From: Streptomyces sp. NBC_00572 | Lineage (GTDB): Bacteria; Actinomycetota; Actinomycetes; Streptomycetales; Streptomycetaceae | Assembly: GCF_026341815.1 (NCBI RefSeq) | Contig: NZ_JAPENX010000001.1 | Coordinates: 3,596,001 to 3,660,000 of the forward strand | Length of the DNA stretch: 64,000 bases | Direction of reading: 5' to 3' | In this document: positions 47,739-56,845 of the stretch, piece by piece | Layout of the letters: each line of letters begins with the position of its first letter | Position numbering within the stretch: the first letter of the stretch is position 1 | The notes under the pieces: model-generated | The model's database searches: none | What the model saw: the letters and a program-made list of their open reading frames with translations, nothing else | What the model was told of the DNA's origin: nothing | Position numbers and translations under genes: made by a program

Positions 47739-49187
47739 ATGCGTACCGCTTACCGCGTGGAGACCGTACGGGCCGCCGAGGCCGCCCTCATGGCCCGTCT
47801 GCCCGAAGGCGCACTCATGCAGCGCGCCGCCGCCGGACTCGCCACCGCCTGCTTCTCCCTCCTCGGGAAGGGACGGGTGTACGGCGCCAGGGTCGTGCTC
47901 CTCGTCGGCAGCGGCGACAACGGCGGCGACGCCCTCTACGCCGGAGCCCGGCTCGCCCGGCGCGGCGCCGGAGTCACCGCCGTCCTGCTCGGCGACCGCG
48001 CCCACGAGGGCGGGCTCGCGGCGCTGCGGGCGGCGGGAGGCCGCGTCGAGGCCGACGACCCGTTCGAACCGCTCGCCACCGCCGACCTCGTCCTCGACGG
48101 CATCACCGGCATCGGCGGGCGCGGCGGGCTCCGGCCCGCCGCCGTGCCCGTCGCGCGGGCCGCACGCGGCTCCGACGCCGTCGTCGTCGCCGTCGACCTG
48201 CCCAGCGGCGTCGACGCGGACACGGGGGAGGTGGCGGGCGAGGCGCTGCGGGCGGACGCGACGGTGACCTTCGGGACGTACAAGCCCGGACTGCTCGTCG
48301 ACCCGGCCCGGTCGTACGCGGGCGCGCTGCGGCTCGTCGACATCGGGCTCGGCGACGAACTGCCCGGCGTGCCCGACCTGGAGGCGCTCCAGCACCAGGA
48401 CGTGGCGCGGCTGCTGCCCGTACCGGGTGCCGAGAGCGACAAGTACCGGCGCGGGGTGCTGGGTGTGGTGGCCGGATCCGCGCGGTATCCGGGGGCGGCG
48501 GTTCTCGCCGTCGAGGGTGCGCTGCGGGGCGGGGCCGGGGCGGTGCGGTACGTCGGGCCGGCGGCCGACGCGGTGATCGCGCGGCACCCGGAGACGCTCG
48601 TCCACGCGGGGCCGCCGGACCGCGCCGGGCGGGTGCAGGCCTGGGTGGTCGGGCCCGGCCTCGGCGACGAGCCGGGCGTCGCGGAGGTCCTCGCCTCGGA
48701 CGTGCCGGTGCTGGTGGACGCGGACGGGCTGCGGGGCCTCGACCCTTCGCTCGTACGGGCCCGCAGCGCGCCGACCCTGCTCACCCCGCACGCGGGGGAG
48801 GCGGCGGCGCTGCTGGGCGCCTCCCGGGAGGAAGTGGAGGCGGGACGGCTCGCCGCCGTACGGGAACTGGCGGGGCGGTTCGGGGCGACGGTGCTGCTCA
48901 AGGGCTCGACGACGCTGGTGTGCGGGGCGGGTCCGGAGGGTGGCGCGGTGCGGGTGAACCCGACGGGGACGGGGTGGCTGGCGACCGCGGGAAGCGGCGA
49001 CGTCCTGTCGGGGCTCGCGGGGTCACTCCTTGCGGCAGGGCTGCGCCCGGTGGACGCGGCGTCGTGCGCGGCGTACCTGCACGGGCTGGCGGCGCGGCGG
49101 GTGTCGGAGGGGCGGGGGCCGGTTACGGCGGGGGAGGTGGCGGGGGCGTTGGGCGGTGCGTGGCGGGATGTGACGGCGGGGGTGTAG
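47739..49187 (+). CDS. Bifunctional NAD(P)H-hydrate epimerase / ADP-dependent dehydratase
   Basis: This 482-residue enzyme repairs hydrated NAD(P)H. The N-terminal epimerase half (1-215) has LLVGSGDNGGDALYAGARLA and VVVAVDLPSGVDADTGEV. The C-terminal kinase-like dehydratase half has GVVAGSARYPGAAVLAVEGAL, LLTPHAGEAAAL and the final NPTGTGWLATAGSGDVLSGLAG. Both halves look complete, as in the YjeF family. It lies near alr, as in other Streptomyces. Confidence 0.93.
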   Translation: MRTAYRVETVRAAEAALMARLPEGALMQRAAAGLATACFSLLGKGRVYGARVVLLVGSGDNGGDALYAGARLARRGAGVTAVLLGDRAHEGGLAALRAAGGRVEADDPFEPLATADLVLDGITGIGGRGGLRPAAVPVARAARGSDAVVVAVDLPSGVDADTGEVAGEALRADATVTFGTYKPGLLVDPARSYAGALRLVDIGLGDELPGVPDLEALQHQDVARLLPVPGAESDKYRRGVLGVVAGSARYPGAAVLAVEGALRGGAGAVRYVGPAADAVIARHPETLVHAGPPDRAGRVQAWVVGPGLGDEPGVAEVLASDVPVLVDADGLRGLDPSLVRARSAPTLLTPHAGEAAALLGASREEVEAGRLAAVRELAGRFGATVLLKGSTTLVCGAGPEGGAVRVNPTGTGWLATAGSGDVLSGLAGSLLAAGLRPVDAASCAAYLHGLAARRVSEGRGPVTAGEVAGALGGAWRDVTAGV

Positions 49188-49212
49188 GGGGGGCCGGCAC
49201 GACAGGTGGACG

Positions 49213-49494
49213 ATGCTCCCTGAGGAACGCCGGAACCCGGCCGCTGCGGACGCGGCCATCCGGCAGGGGCGTAAGGACCTTCCCCGGCTCGGCATCCTGC
49301 CCGCGCAGGCGGCTCAGGCTGTGCCGAAGACGTACGTCCAGGCGTGGAAGAACTGCTGGGACGGCCGCGCCGAAGCCCCCGAAGAAGCGTCGACCACCCG
49401 TTCAGCCGCACGCGGCCTGAGGTGGGAATCCGCCCCGTTCGGGGGGCGGAGGATGTCACATCCGGGGAAAGCGGACCCGGCAGCTGACACCTGA
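49213..49494 (+). pseudogene. Degenerate transposase-like fragment (TnpB/IS605 OrfB N-terminus)
   Basis: A 93-codon frame contains PAQAAQAVPKTYVQAWKNCWDGRAEAP, which resembles the part of IS605-family OrfB/TnpB that reads roughly VPSTYVQAF-N-F-GRA-PRFK. What follows does not continue the family, and there are no RuvC residues. A frameshift near 49390 may have separated a KKRRPP-type continuation. It is most likely a remnant between nnrD and alr, but a short hypothetical gene cannot be excluded. Confidence 0.4.
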
Positions 49495-49507
49495 GAGACT
49501 GGGCGCG

Positions 49508-50656
49508 ATGACTGAGACACCGCCGCCCCGCAGAGCCCGCGCCGAGATCGACCTCGGTGCGCTGCGTGCGAACGTCCGCACGCTGCGCGCCCGCGTCGCC
49601 CCCCACGTCCGGATCATGGCCGTGGTCAAGGCCGACGCGTACGGACACGGCGCGGTGCGCTGTGCCCGCGCCGCGCTGGGCGCGGGCGCGGACTGGCTCG
49701 GCACGGCCACCCCGCACGAGGCGCTCGCGCTGCGGGCCGCCGGGATCACGGACGTTCCCGTCATGTGCTGGCTCTGGACTCCCGGCGACCCCTGGGACCA
49801 GGGCATCGAGGCCGGCCTCGACATGGCCGTGAGCGGGATGTGGGCCCTGGAGGAGGTCGTCGAGGCGGCCAGGAGGACCGGCGGCACCGCACGCGTACAG
49901 CTCAAGGCCGACACCGGCCTCGGGCGGAACGGCTGCCAGCCCGCCGACTGGCCGGAGCTCGTCGGGGCGGCGCTCAAGGCCGAGGCCGACGGGCTCGTCA
50001 AGGTCACCGGGCTCTGGTCGCACTTCGCGTGCGCCGACGAGCCCCACCACCCCTCCATCGCCGCCCAGCTCGACGTCTTCCGCTCGATGCTCGACCACGC
50101 CGAGAGGGCCGGCGTCCGGCCCGAGGTCCGGCACATCGCCAACTCGCCGGCCACCCTCACGCTCCCCGAGGCCCACTTCGACCTAGTCCGTCCCGGTATC
50201 GCCATGTACGGCATCTCGCCGAGCCCCGAGCTCGGCACCTCCGCCGAGCTGGGGCTCCGGCCGGTGATGTCGCTCAAGGCGAGCGTCGCCCTCGTGAAGC
50301 AGGTCCCGGCCGGGCACGGCGTCAGCTACGGCCACCACTACGTCACCGGCGCGGAGACGACCCTCGGTCTCGTCCCGCTCGGCTACGCCGACGGCGTTCC
50401 CCGGCACGCCTCGGGCCGCGGCCCCGTCCTCGTCGACGGCGCCGTCCGTACCGTCGCCGGGCGGGTCGCCATGGACCAGTTCGTCGTCGACCTGGGCGGG
50501 GACGTCCCCGCCCCGGGCACCGAGGCCGTGCTCTTCGGGCCCGGCGACCGGGGCGAACCGACCGCCGAGGACTGGGCGGTGGCCGCCGACACCATCGCGT
50601 ACGAGATCGTCACCCGGATCGGCGCGCGCGTCCCGCGCGTGTACCTGGGCGAATAG
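49508..50656 (+). CDS. alr: Alanine racemase
   Basis: This 382-residue PLP enzyme makes D-alanine for peptidoglycan. The PLP lysine lies in MAVVKADAYGHGAVR at about 36-50, and the second catalytic residue is the Tyr in VSYGHHYVTG. GRVAMDQFVVDLG and the C-terminal VTRIGARVPRVYLGE are typical. It is followed after 10 bases by an alpha/beta hydrolase gene. Confidence 0.97.
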   Translation: MTETPPPRRARAEIDLGALRANVRTLRARVAPHVRIMAVVKADAYGHGAVRCARAALGAGADWLGTATPHEALALRAAGITDVPVMCWLWTPGDPWDQGIEAGLDMAVSGMWALEEVVEAARRTGGTARVQLKADTGLGRNGCQPADWPELVGAALKAEADGLVKVTGLWSHFACADEPHHPSIAAQLDVFRSMLDHAERAGVRPEVRHIANSPATLTLPEAHFDLVRPGIAMYGISPSPELGTSAELGLRPVMSLKASVALVKQVPAGHGVSYGHHYVTGAETTLGLVPLGYADGVPRHASGRGPVLVDGAVRTVAGRVAMDQFVVDLGGDVPAPGTEAVLFGPGDRGEPTAEDWAVAADTIAYEIVTRIGARVPRVYLGE

Positions 50657-50666
50657 AGGGGGGCCC

Positions 50667-51857
50667 ATGGGCGAGTCCAGCAGCACCGGTACCTGGCGGC
50701 GCGCCGGATTCGCCGGAGCCGCGATAGGTGTCCTCGCGGCGGGAGCCGCCGCCGGGGTCGCCGTCGAGCGGCTCACCGTGGGCCGTTCCGTACGGCAGAA
50801 GGCGCGGCTCGCCCTCGACGCCACCGGCCCGTACGGCGGGCTGCGCGGGACCCCCGGCCGGGCCCTCGCCGACGACTCGACCGTCCTGTACTACGAGGTC
50901 GACGAGGTCGAGGACGACGCTCCGCCCGCCCGTCGGCGCCGGCTCTTCGGGCGCAAGGAACCCGCCCCCGTCACCGTCGTCTTCAGTCACGGCTACTGCC
51001 TCAACCAGGACTCCTGGCACTTCCAGCGGGCCGCGCTGCGCGGTCTCGTCCGTACGGTCCACTGGGACCAGCGCAGCCACGGCCGGTCGGGGCAGGGCGT
51101 CGCCCAGACCGGCTCCGACGGGGTGCCCGTCAGCATCGACCAGCTGGGCCGCGACCTCAAGGCCGTCCTCGACGTCGCCGCCCCCGAGGGGCCGCTCGTC
51201 CTGGTCGGGCATTCGATGGGCGGCATGACGGTCATGGCGCTCGCGGACCGGTACCCGGAGTTCGTCCGTGACCGGGTCGTCGGCGTCGCCTTCGTCGGCA
51301 CCTCCGCCGGAAACCTCGCCGAGGTGTCGTACGGGCTGCCGATCGCCGGCGTCAACGCCGTCCGCCGGGTCCTGCCGGGGGTCCTCCGGGCGCTCGGCTC
51401 CCAGGCGGAGCTGGTCGAGCGCGGCCGACGGGCGACCGCGGACCTGTTCGCCGGGCTGATCAAGAAGTACTCGTTCGCGTCGAAGGACGTGGACCCGGCC
51501 GTCGCCCGCTTCGCCGAGCGGATGATCGAGTCGACCCCGATCGACGTGGTCGCCGCCTTCTACCCGGCCTTCGCCGAGCACGACATGGCCGCCGCCCTGC
51601 CCGCCTTCCGCAGCATGCCGGTGCTCGCGCTCGCCGGGGACAACGACCTGGTGACGCCCAGCTCCCACACCGAGGCCATCGCCGATCTGCTCCCGGACGC
51701 GGAGCTGGTCATCGTCCCGGACGGCGGCCATCTGGTGATGCTGGAGCACCCGGAGGCGGTCACCGACCGCCTCGCCGATCTGCTCGTACGGGCGGGGGCC
51801 GTCCCGGAGGCGGCGGCGGCGACGGTCACGGCGAAGCCGGAGACCCGCAACGGCTAA
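50667..51857 (+). CDS. Alpha/beta hydrolase with N-terminal membrane anchor
   Basis: This 396-residue protein has a hydrophobic segment (AGFAGAAIGVLAAGAAAGVAV) at about 10-35, then the hydrolase fold: oxyanion loop FSHGYCLNQDSWHF, nucleophile GHSMGGMTVM at about 178, Asp in LALAGDNDLVTP and His in VPDGGHLVMLEHPE. The substrate is unknown. It sits between alr and tsaE, a conserved actinobacterial position, so the alr-hydrolase-tsaE order is ancestral. Confidence 0.9.
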   Translation: MGESSSTGTWRRAGFAGAAIGVLAAGAAAGVAVERLTVGRSVRQKARLALDATGPYGGLRGTPGRALADDSTVLYYEVDEVEDDAPPARRRRLFGRKEPAPVTVVFSHGYCLNQDSWHFQRAALRGLVRTVHWDQRSHGRSGQGVAQTGSDGVPVSIDQLGRDLKAVLDVAAPEGPLVLVGHSMGGMTVMALADRYPEFVRDRVVGVAFVGTSAGNLAEVSYGLPIAGVNAVRRVLPGVLRALGSQAELVERGRRATADLFAGLIKKYSFASKDVDPAVARFAERMIESTPIDVVAAFYPAFAEHDMAAALPAFRSMPVLALAGDNDLVTPSSHTEAIADLLPDAELVIVPDGGHLVMLEHPEAVTDRLADLLVRAGAVPEAAAATVTAKPETRNG

Positions 51858-51866
51858 GTTGGCGGT

Positions 51867-52367
51867 ATGGAAGCAGCGCACCCGCCCGTCTCCGGCGCGA
51901 CCCTCTCCGTCGACTCCCCCCAGCAGATGCAGGAGCTCGGCCGCCGCCTCGCGAAGATCCTCCGTCCCGGCGACCTCGTCATGCTCACCGGTGAGCTCGG
52001 CGCCGGGAAGACCACCCTCACCCGGGGCCTCGGTGAGGGCCTCGGCGTGCGCGGTGCCGTCACCTCCCCGACCTTCGTCATCGCCCGCGTCCACCCGTCC
52101 CTGGTCGGCGGCCCGGCCCTGGTGCACGTCGACGCGTACCGCCTGGGCGGCGGTCTCGACGAGATGGAGGACCTCGACCTGGACGTCTCACTGCCCGAGT
52201 CGGTGGTGGTCGTCGAGTGGGGTGACGGCAAGGTCGAGGAGCTGACCGACGACCGGCTGCACCTGCTGATCCACCGGGTGACCGGCGACACGGACGACGA
52301 CCGGCGCTCGGTCGTGCTGCGCGGGATCGGCTCGCGCTGGGCGGACGAGGACCTGGGCGCGCTCTGA
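51867..52367 (+). CDS. tsaE: tRNA t6A synthesis ATPase TsaE
   Basis: This 166-residue P-loop protein supports TsaB-TsaD in making N6-threonylcarbamoyladenosine at tRNA position 37. Walker A is TGELGAGKTTLTRGL at about 40-54, then TSPTFVIARVH, HVDAYRL and VVVVEWGD. It is 9 bases after the hydrolase gene. TsaB and TsaD follow at 53.4 and 54.6 kb, with an iron-linked gene between. Confidence 0.95.
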   Translation: MEAAHPPVSGATLSVDSPQQMQELGRRLAKILRPGDLVMLTGELGAGKTTLTRGLGEGLGVRGAVTSPTFVIARVHPSLVGGPALVHVDAYRLGGGLDEMEDLDLDVSLPESVVVVEWGDGKVEELTDDRLHLLIHRVTGDTDDDRRSVVLRGIGSRWADEDLGAL

Positions 52368-52508
52368 GGCCGTGCTCCGGGCGTTCTCCGAGGGCGTGCT
52401 CCGACCGGCCGTACGCGGCGCCGCCCGGACGTACGTAGTTTCCGACAACGTGTCGGGAAGGTGTTGCGTCGTTCGTACGTGCCGTGGTGACATGGATGCA
52501 CAAGCTGG

Positions 52509-52527
52509 TTAGGTGAACCTAACCTAC
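52509..52527. promoter_or_regulatory. Second iron box
   Basis: TTAGGTGAACCTAACCTAC matches the DtxR/DmdR consensus at 14 of 19 positions. It also contains the perfect palindrome GGTTAGGTGAACCTAACC (52507-52524). It lies 11 bases before the 63-residue gene, covering its ribosome site region, so binding could block transcription. Confidence 0.7.
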
Positions 52528-52538
52528 GGGAGGCATGC

Positions 52539-52730
52539 ATGGCGACGCCGAAGCGCGCGGAACCCGTCCGGGACCACGTCTCGATGAGTGAGCTGCTGGC
52601 ATCCTGCGCGGCTGCCCGCGCCGTGTCGACCCCGCCGGGCGGGCGCCCCGATCGGACGGACGAGGAGCACGGGGCGAGGGCCGGGCAGGTCGAGCGGATC
52701 GTGCGGGTCGTTCGCGGCAGAGCCGCCTAG
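52539..52730 (+). CDS. Small iron-box-linked protein
   Basis: This 63-residue protein (MATPKRAEPVRDHVSMSELL) starts at ATG 52539 behind GGGAGG with 5-base spacing. It is hydrophilic and probably helical, with one Cys in SCAAARAV. No family is recognised. The start is well supported by the ribosome site and by the iron box immediately upstream. A CCGACA-ACG-TGTCGG inverted repeat at 52442-52456 may be a second control site. Confidence 0.6.
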   Translation: MATPKRAEPVRDHVSMSELLASCAAARAVSTPPGGRPDRTDEEHGARAGQVERIVRVVRGRAA

Positions 52731-52770
52731 CCCGGGGGCCGGTCCGGAGAGTCCCGCCGCAGGGCAGCCC

Positions 52771-53337
52771 CTAGGCGACGACGACGACCTTCGCGCCGAT
52801 CACCGCGAACGTCCACAGCGCGTCCCCGTCGGCCCGCTTCATGCGGATGCCGCCGGTCTTCTTCGACGGGTCCGGCTTCGGCGTCGAGCCGTCGACCGCC
52901 GCGCTGAAGCCGATCGCCACGTCCTGGGCCGTCGCGAACCGCACCACGTGCTCGATCTGCACGCCGTCCGAGCCGCGGACCGAGCCCGATCGGGACGTCA
53001 CGCTGTACGCCCCCGGTGCCGGGTCCACCGTGCTCGGCATCACCGTGAACGTCCTTGTGGCCTTGCCCTTCGCGTCGACCAGCCACACCCGGCGGTCGGA
53101 GAGCCCGTACACGACCCGCTCACCGCTGCCGGAGCTCGCCGGCACGGCGAGGGGGTTCTTCGGCGGCTGCTTCGGGCCGCCGCTCGGCGAGATCGAGGGG
53201 GTGGTGGCGCCGGGCGTCCGGGGCTTCACGGAGACATCTGAGGGAGCGTTCGCCGAGGCCTGGTACGCCAGGAAGCAGACCGCGGCGACGGCCGCCGCCG
53301 TGAGCCCGGCCACGAATCCCGAGCTGCTCCGTGCCAC
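52771..53337 (-). CDS. Membrane-anchored secreted protein of unknown function
   Basis: This 188-residue protein starts at GTG 53337 (AGGTGG upstream). It has one N-terminal hydrophobic segment (FVAGLTAAAVAAVCFLAYQA), a Pro/Ser/Thr linker (GATTPSISPSGGPKQPPKNP) and a small beta-rich domain (RVVYGLSDRRVWLVDAKGKA). It ends IRMKRADGDALWTFAVIGAKVVVVA. I do not know a family, but this gene often neighbours tsaB in Streptomyces. It is divergent from tsaB and convergent with the 63-residue gene. Confidence 0.7.
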   Translation of the reverse strand: MARSSSGFVAGLTAAAVAAVCFLAYQASANAPSDVSVKPRTPGATTPSISPSGGPKQPPKNPLAVPASSGSGERVVYGLSDRRVWLVDAKGKATRTFTVMPSTVDPAPGAYSVTSRSGSVRGSDGVQIEHVVRFATAQDVAIGFSAAVDGSTPKPDPSKKTGGIRMKRADGDALWTFAVIGAKVVVVA

Positions 53338-53433
53338 CGTGCCCACCTCTCGTACGAACGTATCGAAGGGTGACGGTAGCAGCCGGGGGAGCGAGGGGCG
53401 GGGCACCGTGCCCGGGAGCCGTAGGCTGTTCGC

Positions 53434-54090
53434 GTGCTGTTGCTCGCCATGGATACCGCCACCCCCGCCGTCACCGTCGCCCTCCACGACGGCGAGGCCG
53501 TCGTCGCCTCGTCGAGCCAGGTCGACGCCCGCCGCCACGGGGAGCTGTTGCTGCCCGCCGTCGACCGGGTCCTCAAGGAAGCCGGGCTGAAGCTCGACGC
53601 GGTCACCGGGATCGTCGTCGGCGTCGGCCCCGGGCCGTACACCGGCCTCCGGGTCGGTCTCGTCACGGCCGCGGCCTTCTCCTCCGCGCTCGGCGTGCCC
53701 GTGCACGGCCTGTGCACCCTCGACGGCCTCGCGTACGCCTCCGGGATCGACGAGCCCTTCGCCGTCGCCACGGACGCGCGCCGCAAGGAGGTCTACTGGG
53801 CGCGGTACGAGGACTCCCGCACGCGCGTGACCGACGCGGCCGTCGACCGGCCCGCCGAGATCGCCGAGCGGCTCGCCGGTCTCCCCGTCGTCGGCGCGGG
53901 CGCCCGCCTCTACCCCGAGGCCTTCCCCGACGCCCGCGACCCCGAGCACCAGTCGGCGGCCGCGCTCGGCGCACTCGCGGCGGAGAAGCTCGCGGCCGGC
54001 GGGGACGGGTTCCTCGACCCGCTGCCGATGTATCTGCGCCGCCCCGACGCGCAGGTGCCGAAGAACTACAAGGTGGTCACCCCCAAGTGA
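53434..54090 (+). CDS. tsaB: tRNA t6A synthesis protein TsaB
   Basis: This 218-residue protein is an ASKHA-fold partner of TsaD. GTG 53434 gives LLLAMDTATPAVTVALHDGE; GVGPGPYTGLRVGLVTA at about 63-80 is the family signature. It has the TsaD fold without the metal site. Its stop overlaps the rimI GTG, and rimI overlaps tsaD, forming a coupled tsaB-rimI-tsaD operon. Confidence 0.95.
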   Translation: MLLLAMDTATPAVTVALHDGEAVVASSSQVDARRHGELLLPAVDRVLKEAGLKLDAVTGIVVGVGPGPYTGLRVGLVTAAAFSSALGVPVHGLCTLDGLAYASGIDEPFAVATDARRKEVYWARYEDSRTRVTDAAVDRPAEIAERLAGLPVVGAGARLYPEAFPDARDPEHQSAAALGALAAEKLAAGGDGFLDPLPMYLRRPDAQVPKNYKVVTPK

Positions 54091-54584
54091 CCGGCGCCGT
54101 GGAACTGCGCGAGATGCGCTGGTGGGACCTCGCACCGGTGCTCGCCCTGGAGGACGAGCTGTTCCCCGAGGACGCCTGGTCGGCAGGCATGTTCTGGTCG
54201 GAGCTGGCGCACGCGCGCGGGCCCCGGGCCACCCGCCGCTACGTCGTGGCGGAGACCGGTGAGGGAAAGATCGTCGGGTACGCCGGGCTCGCCGCCGCCG
54301 GCGGACTCGGTGACGTGCAGACCATCGCCGTCGCCCGCGACCAGTGGGGCACCGGCCTCGGCGCCCGGCTCCTCACCGACCTGCTCCACCACGCCACCGC
54401 CTTCGAGTGCGAAGAGGTTCTCCTCGAAGTGCGCGTGGACAACACCCGGGCCCAGAAGCTCTACGAGCGCTTCGGCTTCGAGCCCATCGGTTTCCGGCGC
54501 GGCTACTACCAGCCCGGAAACGTGGACGCGCTCGTGATGCGACTGACCGTTCAAGGAACTGAGACTGATTCTGATGGCTGCTGA
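54087..54584 (+). CDS. rimI: Ribosomal protein S18 alanine N-acetyltransferase
   Basis: This 165-residue GNAT protein starts at GTG 54087 inside the tsaB stop. The acetyl-CoA loop is [17 protein letters not shown] at about 86-102; [19 protein letters not shown] follows. In E. coli RimI acetylates S18. Its place between tsaB and tsaD is conserved. It overlaps tsaD by 11 bases. Confidence 0.9.
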   Translation: MTGAVELREMRWWDLAPVLALEDELFPEDAWSAGMFWSELAHARGPRATRRYVVAETGEGKIVGYAGLAAAGGLGDVQTIAVARDQWGTGLGARLLTDLLHHATAFECEEVLLEVRVDNTRAQKLYERFGFEPIGFRRGYYQPGNVDALVMRLTVQGTETDSDGC

Positions 54585-55689
54585 CGAACCGCTCGTACTC
54601 GGCATCGAGACCTCCTGCGACGAGACCGGCGTCGGCATCGTCCACGGGACCACGCTCCTCGCGGACGCCGTCGCGTCCAGCGTCGACACCCACGCGCGCT
54701 TCGGCGGCGTCGTGCCCGAGATCGCCTCCCGCGCCCACCTGGAGGCGATGGTCCCGACGATCGAGCGCGCCCTGAAGACGGCCGGGATCTCCGCGAAGGA
54801 CCTCGACGGCATCGCGGTCACCGCCGGGCCCGGCCTCGCGGGCGCGCTGCTCGTCGGCGTCTCGGCCGCCAAGGCGTACGCGTACGCCCTCGGCAAGCCG
54901 CTCTACGGCGTCAACCACCTCGCCTCGCACATCTGCGTCGACCAGCTGGAGCACGGCAAGCTGCCCGAGCCGACGATGGCCCTGCTGGTCTCCGGCGGCC
55001 ACTCCTCGCTGCTGCTCTCCGCCGACATCACCTCCGACGTGCGTCCGCTGGGCGCCACCATCGACGACGCCGCCGGCGAGGCCTTCGACAAGATCGCCCG
55101 CGTCCTCGACCTCGGCTTTCCCGGCGGACCGGTCATCGACCGGCTCGCCAGGGAGGGCGACCCGGCCGCCATCGCGTTCCCGCGCGGTCTGAGCGGCTCC
55201 CGGGACCCCGCGTACGACTTCTCCTTCTCCGGCCTCAAGACCGCCGTGGCCCGCTGGATCGAGGCCAAGCGGGCGGCCGGCGAGGACGTGCCGGTACGGG
55301 ACGTCGCCGCCTCCTTCCAGGAGGCGGTCGTCGACGTCCTCACCCGCAAGGCCGTCCGGGCCTGCAAGGACGAGGGCGTCGACCACCTGATGATCGGCGG
55401 CGGCGTCGCCGCCAACTCGCGGCTCCGGGCCCTCGCCGAGGAGCGCTGCGAGCGGGCCGGCATCCGGCTGCGGGTGCCCCGGCCGGGCCTGTGCACGGAC
55501 AACGGCGCGATGGTCGCGGCCCTCGGCTCCGAGATGGTCGCCCGCAACCGGCCGACCTCCGACCTGGAACTGTCGGCGGACTCCTCGCTGCCGGTGACCG
55601 ACCCGCACGTGCCGGGCGCGCACGCGCACGGCCACTCCCACGGCCACGATCACGTGCACGAGGTCAGCAAGGAGAACCTGTACTCATGA
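54574..55689 (+). CDS. tsaD: tRNA t6A transferase TsaD with His-rich tail
   Basis: This 371-residue enzyme transfers the threonylcarbamoyl group to A37 of tRNA. Metal His residues lie in [16 protein letters not shown], and the ATP site includes [11 protein letters not shown] and [14 protein letters not shown]. The last 30 residues are unusual: [19 protein letters not shown], a His-rich extension not needed for catalysis in known enzymes, which could bind metal. It overlaps rimI, and its stop overlaps the next small gene. Confidence 0.95.
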   Translation: MAADEPLVLGIETSCDETGVGIVHGTTLLADAVASSVDTHARFGGVVPEIASRAHLEAMVPTIERALKTAGISAKDLDGIAVTAGPGLAGALLVGVSAAKAYAYALGKPLYGVNHLASHICVDQLEHGKLPEPTMALLVSGGHSSLLLSADITSDVRPLGATIDDAAGEAFDKIARVLDLGFPGGPVIDRLAREGDPAAIAFPRGLSGSRDPAYDFSFSGLKTAVARWIEAKRAAGEDVPVRDVAASFQEAVVDVLTRKAVRACKDEGVDHLMIGGGVAANSRLRALAEERCERAGIRLRVPRPGLCTDNGAMVAALGSEMVARNRPTSDLELSADSSLPVTDPHVPGAHAHGHSHGHDHVHEVSKENLYS

Positions 55690-55940
55690 GGCTCACCCTC
55701 ATGTGGGAGGCACGGGCCGCGCAGGGCCGGGGTGCCGAGCTCCTGGAGTGGGCCCGGTCCCAGGTCCTCGCGCACGAGCCGCTGCGGCGGGAGATCCTGC
55801 GCGCCCCGCAGGACCGGGTCCTCGTCCTCACCTGGTGGGAGGCGGAGACCTTCGACGCCGAGCTGCCCGAGCTGCCGGAACCGGACGCGGAGCTGATCAC
55901 CCGTCCGGTCCACCGCTGGCGCTTCGAATCGGTCGAATAA
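55686..55940 (+). CDS. Small hypothetical protein coupled to tsaD
   Basis: This 84-residue protein ([20 protein letters not shown]) has its ATG in the tsaD stop (ATGA). It looks like a small ferredoxin-like alpha/beta fold (strand WEARA, helix LEWARSQV, strands [10 protein letters not shown] and RWRFESVE). It could be monooxygenase-like, but no catalytic residues are identifiable. It is hydrophilic and single-domain; translational coupling suggests coexpression with TsaD. Confidence 0.6.
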   Translation: MRLTLMWEARAAQGRGAELLEWARSQVLAHEPLRREILRAPQDRVLVLTWWEAETFDAELPELPEPDAELITRPVHRWRFESVE

Positions 55941-55996
55941 GCACATCAGATCGAAAGTAGAGCAACCTTTCGATCGAATCGGGCATCCCACAGCGC

Positions 55997-56845
55997 GTGA
56001 AGAAGACGATCGCGCTGTGGGCGGCGCTGACCGCCGTTGCCCTCCTGGTGACCGGCTGCGCGGCGGAGGAGCCCGAGGCCGCTGTCGCCCCGGCGAAGAC
56101 GACCGCACCCGCGGTCGAGCCGTCCGCCGGGCACAAGGCGCCCGAGGCCCCCGGAGGCGCCACTGCCGCCGCGTACCGCCGCTGGGGCCTCAAGCCCTTC
56201 GCCGCCCCGCCCGCCCCGCCGGCGACCAAGCCGGTGACCCGCGAGCCGGGCGGCCCGGTCCCCGTCATCAGCGAGATCCCCACCAGCGAGAAGATCGTCT
56301 TCATCACGATCGACGACGGGGCGGAGAAGGACCCCGAGTTCGTCGCGATGATGAAGGACCTCAAGGTCCCGGTCACGATGTTCCTCACCGACTCCGCGAT
56401 CCGCGCCGACTACGGGTACTTCGCCCCGCTCGTCGCCCAGGGCCACGGCCTCGCCAACCACACCCTCACCCACCCCAACCTGCGCACCCTCCCCAAGGAC
56501 GCCCAGCGCCGGGAGATATGCGGGCAGCAGACGAAGCTGGCGAAGCGGTACGGCACCGCCCCGCGCCTCTTCCGCCCGCCCTATGGCAACTGGAACGAGG
56601 CCACGCGCGCGGCGGCGGGGGAGTGCGACGTCGACGCGATCGTGCTGTGGCGCGAATCCATGCAGATCAAGAACATGCAGTACCAGCGCGGCGACAAGAA
56701 GCTGCACCCCGGCGACATCATCCTGGCCCACTTCCGCGGCCCCTCCGAGCTCAAGGGCCGCACGATGACCGAGATGACGGCGACGATGCTGCGCCGCATC
56801 CAGGAACAGGGCTTCACGGTGGCGCGCCTGGAGGACTACGTCTAG
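55997..56845 (+). CDS. Polysaccharide deacetylase (NodB) lipoprotein, copy 1
   Basis: This 282-residue protein starts at GTG 55997 (KKTIALWAALTAVALLVTGCA), with a lipobox Cys at about 22. Catalytic motifs of the NodB fold are VFITIDDGAEKD (Asp/metal), HGLANHTLTHPN (two metal His), FRPPYGNWNE and DIILAHFRG. The family removes acetyl groups from N-acetylglucosamine in wall polymers. A close paralog lies at 60.7 kb. In place of the usual TFDDG the motif is TIDDG in both. Confidence 0.88.
   Translation: MKKTIALWAALTAVALLVTGCAAEEPEAAVAPAKTTAPAVEPSAGHKAPEAPGGATAAAYRRWGLKPFAAPPAPPATKPVTREPGGPVPVISEIPTSEKIVFITIDDGAEKDPEFVAMMKDLKVPVTMFLTDSAIRADYGYFAPLVAQGHGLANHTLTHPNLRTLPKDAQRREICGQQTKLAKRYGTAPRLFRPPYGNWNEATRAAAGECDVDAIVLWRESMQIKNMQYQRGDKKLHPGDIILAHFRGPSELKGRTMTEMTATMLRRIQEQGFTVARLEDYV

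Noticed and set aside
45600..48791. A frame of over 1000 codons reading through the propeller gene and its upstream neighbour
   Set aside because: The real start is GTG 47066 after a signal peptide; the upstream extension is antisense to the NAD(P)HX repair gene.
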